NCBI GenBank assembly: GCA_011389555.1
Contig: JAABUD010000227.1
Location: 1 to 33,565, forward strand
Length of the DNA stretch: 33,565 nt
Reading direction: 5' to 3'
From: Desulfotignum sp.
GTDB lineage: Bacteria; Desulfobacterota; Desulfobacteria; Desulfobacterales; Desulfobacteraceae
The translations under genes were made by a program, and so were the position numbers. Of this stretch, positions 1 through 7,944 are shown piece after piece. Under the pieces are notes generated by a model that was not told the DNA's origin, searched no databases, and saw nothing but the letters and a program-made list of their open reading frames with translations. Every line of letters starts with the position of its first letter. The stretch's first letter is position 1.

Positions 1-60
1 ATCCATCTTGAGTCGCGCCAGGCGGGCGATGTTTTCAACTTCCTGTTCAGAAATTTTCAT
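1..60 (-). CDS. gatC: GatC, Asp/Glu-tRNA amidotransferase subunit C (5' end only)
   Basis: The first 20 codons of a minus-strand gene run off the left edge of the window. The visible N-terminus (MKISEQEVENIARLARLKMD) matches the start of GatC, whose family opens with a short helix of the form VxxIARLARL. GatC is the small stabilising subunit of the GatCAB amidotransferase, which converts Glu-tRNA(Gln) and Asp-tRNA(Asn) to the correct amidated forms. The ATG lies two bases after the stop of the SPOR-domain gene, so it is probably translated from the same transcript as argS. Only the N-terminus is seen, so the call rests on a short stretch. Confidence 0.75.
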   Translation of the reverse strand, partial: MKISEQEVENIARLARLKMD

Positions 61-62
61 AG

Positions 63-821
63 TCAATCCTTTGTAATGATCATGCCGTTGATACCGGCCT
101 GATTCAATTTTTCCAGATATCGGGTGGCCGCATCCCGGGTAGCGAATTCCCCGATCCGTATCCGATACCAGGTGATCCCGTCCATTTCCCTGGTGGTTCG
201 GGTTGCGGTAAATCCTTTTTTTTCCAGTGTCGCCATCTGTGTGACTGCGTCCCGGAAAGATTTGAAAGCCGCCACCTGAATGATGTACCGACCGTCTGAA
301 TTCAATGTTTCCGGTTGCCGGTCCGGTACCGTGGCTTCACCTTCTGTAAAGGGGGGGTCCAATTTTTTTCCAGCCCCCGCCTTGTTGAACGTGGCCGCTT
401 TTCGGCTGGTTTTGACCGGGATCTCACCCGACAGATCCGCATCGCCTTCGGCAGTCTCGGTTTCCCCGGGCATCTTTATCGGTTCGTGGGCTGCAGCCGA
501 TGCATCTGCCGGGTCTGCCGGGGCTGGCGGAGCTGGCGAGTCTGCCAGGTCCGGCGCCGGGACCGGAATCACCATCTCATCAAACCCTTTGGATGTATTC
601 AGAGCCTCATAGTAACGAAGCTCGATCTTTTTGTCCGGATCTGCCGGGTTCACCGGATCTTTGTATTCTTCGACAATCGTCTTGAGACGTTCCTGAAACC
701 CCCGGGTTTCAAATGTCACCGGAGCGGTCCCCCGGCCGGCCATGACACCCAGCAGAAACAACCATCCTCCCATGAAAAGATACATGATATATTTCAAGGC
801 ACCGGTAAAGGACATGCTCAC
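63..821 (-). CDS. SPOR-domain membrane-anchored protein
   Basis: A 252-residue protein with a single N-terminal membrane anchor (about residues 10-30), a long Pro/Ala/Asp-rich low-complexity linker (about 85-165), and a C-terminal SPOR domain (about 178-250, beginning [14 protein letters not shown] and containing WYRIRIGEF). SPOR domains bind denuded septal peptidoglycan, so a periplasmic role at the division site or cell wall is expected; the anchor-linker-SPOR plan resembles FtsN/DedD-like proteins. Its ATG overlaps the argS stop codon by four bases (ATGA), indicating translational coupling, and gatC follows two bases later. The family is clear but the specific function is not. Confidence 0.85.
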   Translation of the reverse strand: MSMSFTGALKYIMYLFMGGWLFLLGVMAGRGTAPVTFETRGFQERLKTIVEEYKDPVNPADPDKKIELRYYEALNTSKGFDEMVIPVPAPDLADSPAPPAPADPADASAAAHEPIKMPGETETAEGDADLSGEIPVKTSRKAATFNKAGAGKKLDPPFTEGEATVPDRQPETLNSDGRYIIQVAAFKSFRDAVTQMATLEKKGFTATRTTREMDGITWYRIRIGEFATRDAATRYLEKLNQAGINGMIITKD

Positions 822-2485
822 ATTCTTTCCGGTGCAGACACCCCTAAAAGCGACAGCCCGTTCCGAATCACCTTTTTCACGGCCAGCACCAGACTGAGCC
901 GGGCCAGGGTCAGTTCCGTGTCTTCCGTGATCACCTTGTGCCGGTTGTAATACGCATGAAATACCGATGCCAGGGTCATCAGATAGGTAAATATCACATG
1001 GGGATGGCAGGTGGCCGCACTTTTTTCCACCTGTTCGGGAAATCCGGCCAGGGTTTTGATCACCTGGATCTCTTCGGGCGCCACCAGTTTTGACAGGTGC
1101 CGACCCTGCTTGAAATCCATATCCATCCCGGGTTGCAGGGCCGTTGCTTTGGCCAGAATACCGGTGATCCTGGCATGGACATACTGAACATAATACACGG
1201 GATTGTCACTGCTTTTCTGTTTGGCCACTTCCAGATCAAAATCCAGGCCGGAATCATAACTGCGGCTCAAAAACATGAACCGGGCCGCATCTGTTCCCAC
1301 CTCATCCACAATGTCTTTGAGCGTGACAAACTCTCCGGCCCGGGTGGACATCTGAACCGGTTTTCCTTTTCGCAGCAGATTCACCAGCTGCACCAGGATC
1401 ACCTGGAACTGTTCTCTTTTGTTTCCCAGGGCCATGACGGCGGCGGCCAGGCGGTTGATATAGCCATGGTGGTCCGCCCCCCATACATCGATCACCCGGT
1501 CGAATCCGCGCTCGTATTTCTCCTGGTGATACGCGATGTCCGAGGCAAAATAGGTGGTCCGCCCATTGCTTCTCACCACCACCCGGTCCTTCTCGTCGCC
1601 AAGATCCTGGGTCCTGAACCACAGCGCTCCGTCCTTTTCATAGACCCGGCCCTCTTTTTTCAAATCTTGAAGGGTCTGTTGAACACGGCCGGAATCATAC
1701 AGGCTCTGCTCGCTGAACCATTGATCAAATGTAACGCCGAAATCCGCCAGGTCGTTTCGGATCTGTTCAAGGATCCGGCCGGCCGCATATCTGGCACAGA
1801 CCGCTATGGCATCGTCTGCTTTTCTGTTTGAAAAATCCGGTCCTTCCCGGTCCAGGACCTGACGGGCCAGATCCTTGATATATTCCCCTTTGTAACACTC
1901 TTCGGGAAAATCCACAGACTGTCCGGCCAGTTCACGCAGCCGGTACCAGACCGATGTTCCCAAAGTACGGATCTGCCGCCCGGAATCATTGATGTAATAT
2001 TCCTTGGACACCCGGAACCCGGCAAAACGCAAGATATTGCCCACGGCATCCCCGACCGCGGCCCCCCGGCCATGGCCCACATGCAGCGGACCGGTGGGGT
2101 TGGCACTGACAAATTCCACCTGGACCCGCTCTTTTTTGCCGAAATCGGAAGCACCGTACTGCTCATCCGCTGCCAGCACCTGATCCACCACCGGATGCCA
2201 GGCCGATGGTTTGAGAAAAAAATTGATAAATCCCGGCCCGGCCACTTCGATTTTTTCGATCCAGTCCATGGGTTGGATATGGGCAATCACTGCGTCTGCA
2301 ATTTTTTTCGGGGCCATTTTCTGGATGCCGGCGGAAACCATGGCAAAATTGGTGGACAGATCCCCCTGGGAATCGTGTTTGGGGGCTTCAATCTCCATAT
2401 CCGGCATCTGATCGGATAAAAGCATGCCGGCATCCACCGCTTTTCGGGCAGCGGCAAGCACCCTGTTTTTTATGATGTGTTTCAT
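818..2485 (-). CDS. argS: Arginyl-tRNA synthetase
   Basis: This 555-residue protein has the usual ArgRS length and charges tRNA(Arg) in the cytoplasm. It has the N-terminal Add1-type domain, then the class I HIGH signature in the form [17 protein letters not shown] (about residues 130-146), a KMSKS-equivalent region reading [12 protein letters not shown] (about 377-388), and a C-terminal DALR-type anticodon-binding domain ending in LGVSAPERM. The weakened KMSKS loop is normal for ArgRS. The gene starts 24 bases after the stop of an acidic unknown protein and its stop overlaps the next start, so it sits in the middle of a four-gene minus-strand operon. Confidence 0.97.
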   Translation of the reverse strand: MKHIIKNRVLAAARKAVDAGMLLSDQMPDMEIEAPKHDSQGDLSTNFAMVSAGIQKMAPKKIADAVIAHIQPMDWIEKIEVAGPGFINFFLKPSAWHPVVDQVLAADEQYGASDFGKKERVQVEFVSANPTGPLHVGHGRGAAVGDAVGNILRFAGFRVSKEYYINDSGRQIRTLGTSVWYRLRELAGQSVDFPEECYKGEYIKDLARQVLDREGPDFSNRKADDAIAVCARYAAGRILEQIRNDLADFGVTFDQWFSEQSLYDSGRVQQTLQDLKKEGRVYEKDGALWFRTQDLGDEKDRVVVRSNGRTTYFASDIAYHQEKYERGFDRVIDVWGADHHGYINRLAAAVMALGNKREQFQVILVQLVNLLRKGKPVQMSTRAGEFVTLKDIVDEVGTDAARFMFLSRSYDSGLDFDLEVAKQKSSDNPVYYVQYVHARITGILAKATALQPGMDMDFKQGRHLSKLVAPEEIQVIKTLAGFPEQVEKSAATCHPHVIFTYLMTLASVFHAYYNRHKVITEDTELTLARLSLVLAVKKVIRNGLSLLGVSAPERM

Positions 2486-2509
2486 AAGATCCGTTGACTG
2501 ATGTGACGG

Positions 2510-2962
2510 TTAATTTTCGTGTTCAGATGTATCTTCCGGGGTGAACCGGGGGGTATCATCCTCATCATCGATTTCCTTGATTTCATCTTCCTTGGAGTCA
2601 CCGTCTTCATCCAGAAGCGCATCGAGCTCCACCTCATCTTCTTCCAGCTGGAACTCCTCCTCATCGGGCAGGGTCTCTGCGTCCACGTACTCCACAATCA
2701 CTTTGTCCTGACTCTCATTTGTGAAAAAATCCACGGTCTCCTCGAACAGTTTGATGCTCAGATCCCGGGTGGGGAAAAAAGACCGGCGCCGCAGCATCTG
2801 GACAAAGGGTTCAAGCCCCTCCCGGGACGCAGCCGTGATCCGGGTCAAATCATAGGTTTCCTCGTGCAGCGGCATCATCACACCCGGGTCCACCTCGCTG
2901 GACTCCAGTACCGTCAATTTCCCGTCCTTGACGTTTTTTTCAAAGCGGATCTTTTGTTTCAT
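2510..2962 (-). CDS. Hypothetical acidic protein upstream of argS
   Basis: A 150-residue protein I do not recognise. The first ~100 residues look like a compact mixed alpha/beta domain (basic start MKQKIRFEKNVKDGKL, then a region with FVQMLRRRSFFPTRDLSIKLFE). From about residue 105 onward it is extremely acidic and low in complexity, with runs of E and D, so the tail is probably disordered. There is no signal peptide or membrane segment. The start is supported by AGGAG eight bases upstream and by a promoter at 3002-3029. It is the first gene of the argS-SPOR-gatC unit. The ORF is very likely real given start, spacing and operon position; its function is unknown. Confidence 0.75.
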   Translation of the reverse strand: MKQKIRFEKNVKDGKLTVLESSEVDPGVMMPLHEETYDLTRITAASREGLEPFVQMLRRRSFFPTRDLSIKLFEETVDFFTNESQDKVIVEYVDAETLPDEEEFQLEEDEVELDALLDEDGDSKEDEIKEIDDEDDTPRFTPEDTSEHEN

Positions 2963-3001
2963 TCATGCTTCTCCTGTAATTTTATTGATGTCAAATCCTT
3001 T

Positions 3002-3029
3002 AATATAGCGCAACCACTGTCAGTGTCAA
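3002..3029 (-). promoter_or_regulatory. Sigma-70-type promoter for the argS operon
   Basis: On the minus strand TTGACA (3029-3024) is followed after 16 bases by TATATT (3007-3002). It points towards the acidic hypothetical gene starting at 2962, giving a leader of roughly 30-35 bases. The -35 box matches the consensus fully and the -10 matches five of six. Confidence 0.65.
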
Positions 3030-3064
3030 TAACAAGATGATACACACAAAATCCAAATTACGTA

Positions 3065-3093
3065 TTGACCGAATATGCGCAAGATGCTATAAG
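3065..3093 (+). promoter_or_regulatory. Sigma-70-type promoter for the tandem tRNA-Ser genes
   Basis: TTGACC (3065-3070), a 17-base spacer, and TATAAG (3088-3093). Each hexamer is one mismatch from consensus. The predicted start point near 3100 lies about 10 bases before the first tRNA, as expected for a strong tRNA promoter. It diverges from the argS-operon promoter at 3002-3029. Confidence 0.65.
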
Positions 3094-3109
3094 CGGATGT
3101 TCAATTTAT

Positions 3110-3197
3110 GGAGGAGTGGCCGAGCGGCTGAAGGCGGCGGTCTTGAAAACCGTTAAGTGTAACAGCTTCGTGGGTTCGAATCCTACCTCCTCCGCCA
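3110..3197 (+). tRNA. tRNA-Ser (UGA)
   Basis: An 88-base class II tRNA. The acceptor stem GGAGGAG (3110-3116) pairs with CTCCTCC (3187-3193), followed by discriminator G and an encoded CCA. The anticodon loop CTTGAAA places TGA at 3144-3146, reading UCA-type serine codons. The long variable arm and the GTTCGAATCC T-loop region are typical of serine tRNAs. It is the first of two tandem serine tRNAs, 11 bases before the next. Confidence 0.95.
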
Positions 3198-3208
3198 CAT
3201 CATATTGC

Positions 3209-3300
3209 GGAGAAATGGCCGAGTGGCTGAAGGCGCTCGCCTGCTAAGCGAGTATGGGGGGAAACTTCCATCGAGAGTTCGAATCTCTCTTTCTCCGCCA
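3209..3300 (+). tRNA. tRNA-Ser (GCU)
   Basis: A 92-base class II tRNA. GGAGAAA (3209-3215) pairs with TTTCTCC (3290-3296), then G and an encoded CCA. The anticodon GCT at 3243-3245 sits in a CTGCTAA loop closed by the CTCGC/GCGAG stem, so it reads AGC/AGU. The variable arm is long (ATGGGGGGAAACTTCCAT region). It is probably co-transcribed with the upstream tRNA-Ser(UGA). A C-rich tract follows at about 3307-3316, but I see no clear intrinsic terminator. Confidence 0.95.
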
Positions 3301-3398
3301 CCTTATTCCCCCCCCCGACACCTGGCTCAATGCAACATCAAAAAAAATGAAAACCGCTGTCGTGCGGATATGGGCCCAGGCACCCGGTTGTTTTATTC

Positions 3399-3427
3399 TT
3401 GACATACAATTTAAGTAAGTTTATATC
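3399..3427 (+). promoter_or_regulatory. Candidate sigma-70 promoter for the RsbRD-dsrMKJOP operon
   Basis: TTGACA (3399-3404) is followed after exactly 17 bases by TATATC (3422-3427). The predicted start near 3434 gives a leader of about 50 bases to the RsbRD-like gene at 3487. The stretch 3301-3486 between the tRNAs and this gene otherwise holds only a C-tract and no convincing ORF. Confidence 0.55.
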
Positions 3428-3486
3428 CATCTAACAATTGGCGCAGGCAGTATTGCAGATCAACTCAAAAAAAAGACCGGGCACCC

Positions 3487-4002
3487 ATGACCCTGAAACA
3501 ATCCTTACAGCGGAACCATGATGAATTCCTGAAAAAATGGTTCCAGGCAACCATTGATACCTATCCTTCTCAGAGCGCACGGATTCTGGGAAAAAATGCG
3601 GACCGGTTCGACAATCCCGTGGGCGCGGTCACCAGAGAAACCTTGGAAGATGTGCTGCACCTGCTGGCTTCCGATTATACCGGTGACACCCTTGAAAAAG
3701 CCCTGGATCCGGTCATCCGCATCCGGGCGGTCCAGGCGTTTTCAGCCGCCGAGGCCGTGAGTTTCATTTTTTTCCTGAAAACGATTGGAGAAACCCTCAT
3801 GGATTCAGCCCATACCCGGGAATTCGACCGGATGGTGGACCAGGTCATTCTGGCCGGGTTCAACCGGCTGATGAAGTGCAGAGAAGAGATATTCCTTTTA
3901 AAGGCCACGGAAAGCAAACGACGGATTCACGCAGCCTTTGAAAGGGCAGGCTTGGTAAAGGAGCTCAAGGAGGAGGACCTGCTTGGCTCAAAAAAATCTT
4001 AA
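3487..4002 (+). CDS. RsbRD N-terminal-domain protein preceding dsrM
   Basis: A 171-residue soluble, mostly helical protein. The opening segment (LQRNHDEFLKKWFQATIDTYP, residues 6-26) and the pattern through the middle match the RsbRD/RsbR N-terminal domain, a globin-like sensory domain known from stressosome proteins. Here it stands alone, with no STAS domain. In sulfate reducers a gene of this type commonly precedes dsrMKJOP; whether it senses something for the complex is not established. The gap to dsrM is 55 bases and a promoter lies upstream at 3399-3427, so it is probably the first gene of the operon. The Shine-Dalgarno at this ATG is weak. Domain call likely; role unknown. Confidence 0.75.
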   Translation: MTLKQSLQRNHDEFLKKWFQATIDTYPSQSARILGKNADRFDNPVGAVTRETLEDVLHLLASDYTGDTLEKALDPVIRIRAVQAFSAAEAVSFIFFLKTIGETLMDSAHTREFDRMVDQVILAGFNRLMKCREEIFLLKATESKRRIHAAFERAGLVKELKEEDLLGSKKS

Positions 4003-4057
4003 CATGCCTGACAAAATGTAGGTTTGTCCGGCAACCAATCTATGAGGTGGTTACAAC

Positions 4058-5062
4058 ATGACACAAAAGTACTTGATCCCCCTGGCAGCAGTCTTTCTGC
4101 TTTTTCTAGTGGCTTACGCGGGGGCGGGAGCAGGGCTTGGGTGGTTCTTCGGGATCGTTTTCCCGTACCTGGCGGTCATTGCCTTTTTGGTCGGCTTTGT
4201 TATCAAAGTAATGGGCTGGGCAAGATCCGCCGTTCCCTTCAGGATTCCAACAACCTGCGGGCAGCAGAAGTCGCTTTCCTGGATTAAACAGAACCGCATT
4301 GACAACCCTGACACCACGTCCGGTGTCTTCATACGGATGTTGCTTGAAATTTTCGCGTTCAGGTCTTTATTCCGTAACACCAAGGCAGCCTTCAACCGCA
4401 ACGCATCCAACCGGATCACCTACTCATGGGAAATTTTTCTGTGGGTGGCGGCCCTGGCGTTCCATTATGCGTTCCTGGTGGTTCTGCTCAGACACTTCCG
4501 GTTTTTCACAGCTCCGGTCCCCTTCCCGGTTCAGTTTTTAGAAGCCCTGGACGGGATCGTTCAGCTCGGGTTGCCCGGCCTGTTTCTGTCCGGGGTGGTT
4601 CTTCCGGCCGCGGTTTTGTTTCTGCTGGCCAGACGGCTGTTCGACCAGAAGGTCCGGTATATCTCCCAGGCCTCGGATTATTTTCCCTTGTTCTTGATTC
4701 TGGGCATTGCCATTACCGGTATTTTCATGCGGTACTTCACCAAGGTGGATGTTCTGGCCATCAAGGAAATGACCATGGGACTGGTCACGTTGAGCCCCAC
4801 CATTCCCGACGGGGTGGCCAATCTGTTCTATGCCCATCTGTTTCTGGTGAGTATTCTGTTCGCCTATTTTCCGGCCAGCAAACTCATGCACTTAGGTGGT
4901 GTTTTCCTGAGTCCCACCCGGAACATGGCCAACAACACCCGGGAAAAAAGGCATGTGAACCCCTGGAATTATGATGTGCCGATCCACACTTACGAACAGT
5001 ACGAGGATCACTTCAGAGACAAAATGATCGAAGCTGGGCTGCCAGTGGAAAAGAAGGAGTAA
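4058..5062 (+). CDS. dsrM: DsrM, membrane cytochrome b subunit of the DsrMKJOP complex
   Basis: A 334-residue integral membrane protein resembling NarI-type cytochrome b. Membrane segments are visible at about residues 5-52 (two helices), 125-147 (ending HYAFLVVLLRHFRFF), 170-195, 208-228 and 255-280 (LFYAHLFLVSILFAYF); the histidines in these helices are candidate ligands for haem b. DsrM exchanges electrons with menaquinol and passes them to DsrK at the cytoplasmic face. The start is backed by GAGGTGG about nine bases upstream. It is followed three bases later by dsrK. The C-terminal tail (from about 285) is hydrophilic and probably contacts DsrK. Family assignment is strengthened by the intact M-K-J-O-P order. 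Confidence 0.95.
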   Translation: MTQKYLIPLAAVFLLFLVAYAGAGAGLGWFFGIVFPYLAVIAFLVGFVIKVMGWARSAVPFRIPTTCGQQKSLSWIKQNRIDNPDTTSGVFIRMLLEIFAFRSLFRNTKAAFNRNASNRITYSWEIFLWVAALAFHYAFLVVLLRHFRFFTAPVPFPVQFLEALDGIVQLGLPGLFLSGVVLPAAVLFLLARRLFDQKVRYISQASDYFPLFLILGIAITGIFMRYFTKVDVLAIKEMTMGLVTLSPTIPDGVANLFYAHLFLVSILFAYFPASKLMHLGGVFLSPTRNMANNTREKRHVNPWNYDVPIHTYEQYEDHFRDKMIEAGLPVEKKE

Positions 5063-5065
5063 TCA

Positions 5066-6715
5066 ATGGCCGACGAACTGACACCGGATGAATTACTGGA
5101 TAAAATCGACTATGGTACGGATTCGGGCAACTGGCTGGATACCACCCAATCTGTCCAGATACGGCCGGGCATGTACTGCTATGCCGCCAAAGCCGAAAGT
5201 GTGGAAACCTTAGGGCTGCCCAATGCCAGAAGCTGGAACCCGACAGAAGAAGACTGGAAGCTGCCGGACAACTGGCAGCAGATCCTCCATGACGGCATCA
5301 AGGAACGGCTGGAAAAATTCCGAACGTTCAGGATCTTCATGGATGTGTGTGTCCGCTGCGGGGCCTGTGCCGACAAATGTCACTTCTTTTTAGGCACGGG
5401 TGATCCCAAGAACATGCCTGTGCTCAGAGCGGAACTGCTCCGATCCATTTACAGAAACGACTTTACCACTGCCGGTAAAATTTTGCAGAAGGTCCCCGGG
5501 GGCCAGCGCCTGGGGGGAAACCGTCCCCTGACCCTGGATGTGCTCAAGGAGATGTGGTACTACTTTTTCCAGTGCACGGAGTGCCGGCGGTGTTCCGTGT
5601 TCTGTCCCTACGGCATCGACACGGCCGAGATCACCATCATGGCCAGAGAGCTGTTCAACCTGCTGGGATTGAACATCGACTGGATCGCCACCCCGGTTTC
5701 CAACTGCTACACCACCGGAAACCATCTGGGGATCCAGCCCCATGCCTTCAAGGACATGCTGGAATTTTTCGTGGAGGACATCGAAGACATCACCGGCGTG
5801 GACTGCACGCCCCAGTTCCAGAAAAAAGGGGCGGACATCCTTTTCATCACTCCGTCCGGCGATGTGTTTGCCGATCCCGGCACCTATACCTGCCAGGGCT
5901 ATTTGATCCTGTTCCAGTACCTCAAGGAAAAATACGGCCTGGATGTGACCTGGTCCACCTATGCCTCCGAAGGCGGGAACTTCGGGTTCTTCACCTCCCA
6001 CGAGACCATGAAACGGTTGAACGCCAAGATGTACTATGAAGCCAAACGCCTGGGCGTGAAATGGATTTTAGGGGGCGAATGCGGCCACATGTGGCGGGTG
6101 ATCCACCAGTACATGGACACCATGAACGGACCGGCCGACTTTCTGGAAGTCCCGGTGAACCCCATCACCGGCACCAAATTCCACAATGCCGCATCCACCA
6201 AGATGGTCCATATCACGGAATTCACCGCCGATTTGCTCAAACACGGCAAACTGGAACTGGACAAAAGCAGAAACGCCAACCGGATCATGACCTTTCATGA
6301 TTCCTGCAACCCTGCCAGAGGCATGGGGCTGCTGGATGAACCCCGGTATGTGATCGAAAACGTGTGCGACAATTTCTATGAAATGCCGCCCAACACCATC
6401 CGGGAGAACACCTTCTGCTGCGGTTCCGGTGCCGGGCTCAACGCCGGGGAAAACATGGAGCTGCGCATGGCCGGTGCCCTGCCCCGGGCCACCGCGCTCA
6501 AGCATGTCCATGAAAAATACGGGGTCAACACCCTGGGTACCATCTGCGCGATTGACCGGGCCGCGTTGTCCACTTTATGCGAATACTGGGTCCCGGAAGT
6601 GGAAGTGGCCGGTATTCATGAACTGGTGGGCAATGCCCTGATTCTGCCCGGAGAAAAGGAACGGACCGAAGACCTGAGAATGGAACCGCTGCCGGGTTGC
6701 GGGGAGGAGGAATAA
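5066..6715 (+). CDS. dsrK: DsrK, HdrD-like iron-sulfur subunit of DsrMKJOP
   Basis: A 549-residue cytoplasmic-side protein related to heterodisulfide reductase subunit D. Two ferredoxin-type [4Fe-4S] motifs are intact (Cys95, 98, 101, 105 and Cys170, 173, 176, 180). The catalytic CCG-type elements follow: a GGECGHMWR element near residue 337, HDSCNPARG in the region of 410, and CCG at 451-453. In this family the CCG region holds a special [4Fe-4S] centre thought to reduce the DsrC trisulfide or a related disulfide. The gene sits between dsrM and dsrJ (1 base to dsrJ). No unusual truncation is seen; dsrC itself is not in the window. Confidence 0.96.
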   Translation: MADELTPDELLDKIDYGTDSGNWLDTTQSVQIRPGMYCYAAKAESVETLGLPNARSWNPTEEDWKLPDNWQQILHDGIKERLEKFRTFRIFMDVCVRCGACADKCHFFLGTGDPKNMPVLRAELLRSIYRNDFTTAGKILQKVPGGQRLGGNRPLTLDVLKEMWYYFFQCTECRRCSVFCPYGIDTAEITIMARELFNLLGLNIDWIATPVSNCYTTGNHLGIQPHAFKDMLEFFVEDIEDITGVDCTPQFQKKGADILFITPSGDVFADPGTYTCQGYLILFQYLKEKYGLDVTWSTYASEGGNFGFFTSHETMKRLNAKMYYEAKRLGVKWILGGECGHMWRVIHQYMDTMNGPADFLEVPVNPITGTKFHNAASTKMVHITEFTADLLKHGKLELDKSRNANRIMTFHDSCNPARGMGLLDEPRYVIENVCDNFYEMPPNTIRENTFCCGSGAGLNAGENMELRMAGALPRATALKHVHEKYGVNTLGTICAIDRAALSTLCEYWVPEVEVAGIHELVGNALILPGEKERTEDLRMEPLPGCGEEE

Positions 6716-6716
6716 A

Positions 6717-7112
6717 ATGACAAAAAATATGATTATGGGCGGACTGGCTGTCTTTGTTCTGGCCGTACTTTCCCCGTTCTGGTTCAACCTGGTGACCACC
6801 ACCCAGGCGGCACCGGAGCCCGAACTGCTGGGTCCTGCCAAAGAAGCCACAAAATGTGTTCTGGACAAATATGACATGCGGGCCAACCACATGTCCCTGC
6901 TGGATGAATGGCGGGATGCCGTGGTGCGGGATGCCGACCGGATCTATGTGGCAGCCAACGGCCACGCCTTCAACATGAGTCTGTCCACCGGAGAAAACTC
7001 CTGCCTGGGCTGCCATGAAGACAAAGCCAAATTCTGTGACGCCTGTCATACCTATACATCGGTAGATCCTTATTGCTGGGAGTGTCACACAAACCCCAAG
7101 GAGATTGAATAA
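6717..7112 (+). CDS. dsrJ: DsrJ, periplasmic triheme cytochrome c of DsrMKJOP
   Basis: A 131-residue protein with an N-terminal uncleaved-signal-like helix (about residues 8-28) and three CXXCH haem c sites: Cys96-His100, Cys107-His111 and Cys120-His124. A conserved-looking Cys47 (ATKCVLDKYD) upstream is a good candidate for the unusual Cys axial ligand described for DsrJ proteins, and His58 lies nearby. DsrJ faces the periplasm and forms the J-O-P half of the complex. The ORF begins one base after dsrK and its stop codon shares one base with the dsrO start, so translation is probably coupled. Confidence 0.95.
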   Translation: MTKNMIMGGLAVFVLAVLSPFWFNLVTTTQAAPEPELLGPAKEATKCVLDKYDMRANHMSLLDEWRDAVVRDADRIYVAANGHAFNMSLSTGENSCLGCHEDKAKFCDACHTYTSVDPYCWECHTNPKEIE

Positions 7113-7933
7113 TGGAAAAGAGCAGAAGACGATTTCTGAAAGTGGCGGGCATTGCCGCCATCGGGTTGGGTGCTGCTCCGGCAATCAATTATGCGGCCTC
7201 GGACTCCCATGGCCCGGCGGATGCGACCCGAGTGAAAAACGACGCCGCCTTTCATGCCAGCCGCTGGGGCATGGTCATTGACATCAGAAAAATCGATGAC
7301 AAGGTGGCCCAAAAAATCACCCTGGCCTGTCATACCCGTCACAATGTGCCGGATTTCACCCATGAAGTGGATACCCAGCTGTATCCCGAAACCCGGCCGG
7401 TCAACCACACCCAGGAAATCAAATGGATCTGGAAGGAAAAATTTCATTATGCCTTTCCGGACAAGGAAGATGAATTTTTGAATGAAAAATTTCATCATCT
7501 GCCGTTTCTGGTGTTGTGCAATCATTGCAAAAATGCGCCCTGTGTTCAGGCATGCCCCACCCAGGCCACGTTTTCCCGGGAAGACGGCATCGTGATCATG
7601 GATTATCACCGCTGTATCGGGTGCCGGTTCTGCATGGCGGCCTGTCCCTATGGATCACGAAGCTTCAACTTCAGGGATCCCCGGCCGTTCATCGATGAGA
7701 CGGACCCGGATTTTCCCACCCGGTCCAAAGGGGTGGTGGAAAAGTGCAATTTCTGCGCCGAACGTCTGGCCAAAGGGGAACAGCCGCATTGTGTGGAAGC
7801 CTCGGACGGCGCCATTGTGGTGGGAGACCTGGAAGATCCTGATTCCGATGTCAGGAAGCTTCTCAAGGAACATTATACAATCCGACGTAAACAGTCCCTG
7901 GGTACGGAACCCTCTGTTTACTACATCGTTTAA
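7112..7933 (+). CDS. dsrO: DsrO, periplasmic ferredoxin-like subunit of DsrMKJOP
   Basis: A 273-residue protein with a Tat signal (SRRRFLK at residues 4-10 followed by a hydrophobic stretch), so it is exported folded. Two [4Fe-4S] sites are complete: Cys136/139/144/148 and Cys168/171/174/178. A further site is only partial (Cys212, 215, 227; a serine stands at 231 where related proteins usually continue CP), and the N-terminal site has a lone Cys73 in LACHTRHNVP. DsrO links DsrJ haems to the membrane subunit DsrP. AAGGAG seven bases upstream supports the start. The reduced cluster count may be normal for this subfamily; I could not compare. Confidence 0.94.
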   Translation: MEKSRRRFLKVAGIAAIGLGAAPAINYAASDSHGPADATRVKNDAAFHASRWGMVIDIRKIDDKVAQKITLACHTRHNVPDFTHEVDTQLYPETRPVNHTQEIKWIWKEKFHYAFPDKEDEFLNEKFHHLPFLVLCNHCKNAPCVQACPTQATFSREDGIVIMDYHRCIGCRFCMAACPYGSRSFNFRDPRPFIDETDPDFPTRSKGVVEKCNFCAERLAKGEQPHCVEASDGAIVVGDLEDPDSDVRKLLKEHYTIRRKQSLGTEPSVYYIV

Positions 7934-7944
7934 GAGAGGCCCAT

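Noticed and set aside
1097..1831. A 244-codon open frame antisense to argS, and a similar one at 315-950 opposite the SPOR gene
   Set aside because: Both mirror real genes with recognisable domains and show no family signature or start signals.
3338..3409. A 23-codon ORF (MKTAVVRIW...) between the tRNAs and the RsbRD-like gene, considered as a leader peptide
   Set aside because: It overlaps the candidate -35 box at 3399 and so would not lie on the transcript from that promoter; no ribosome-binding site is seen.
5390..6001. A 203-codon open frame antisense to dsrK
   Set aside because: It is covered by the intact DsrK reading frame with all cluster motifs, so it is a shadow frame.
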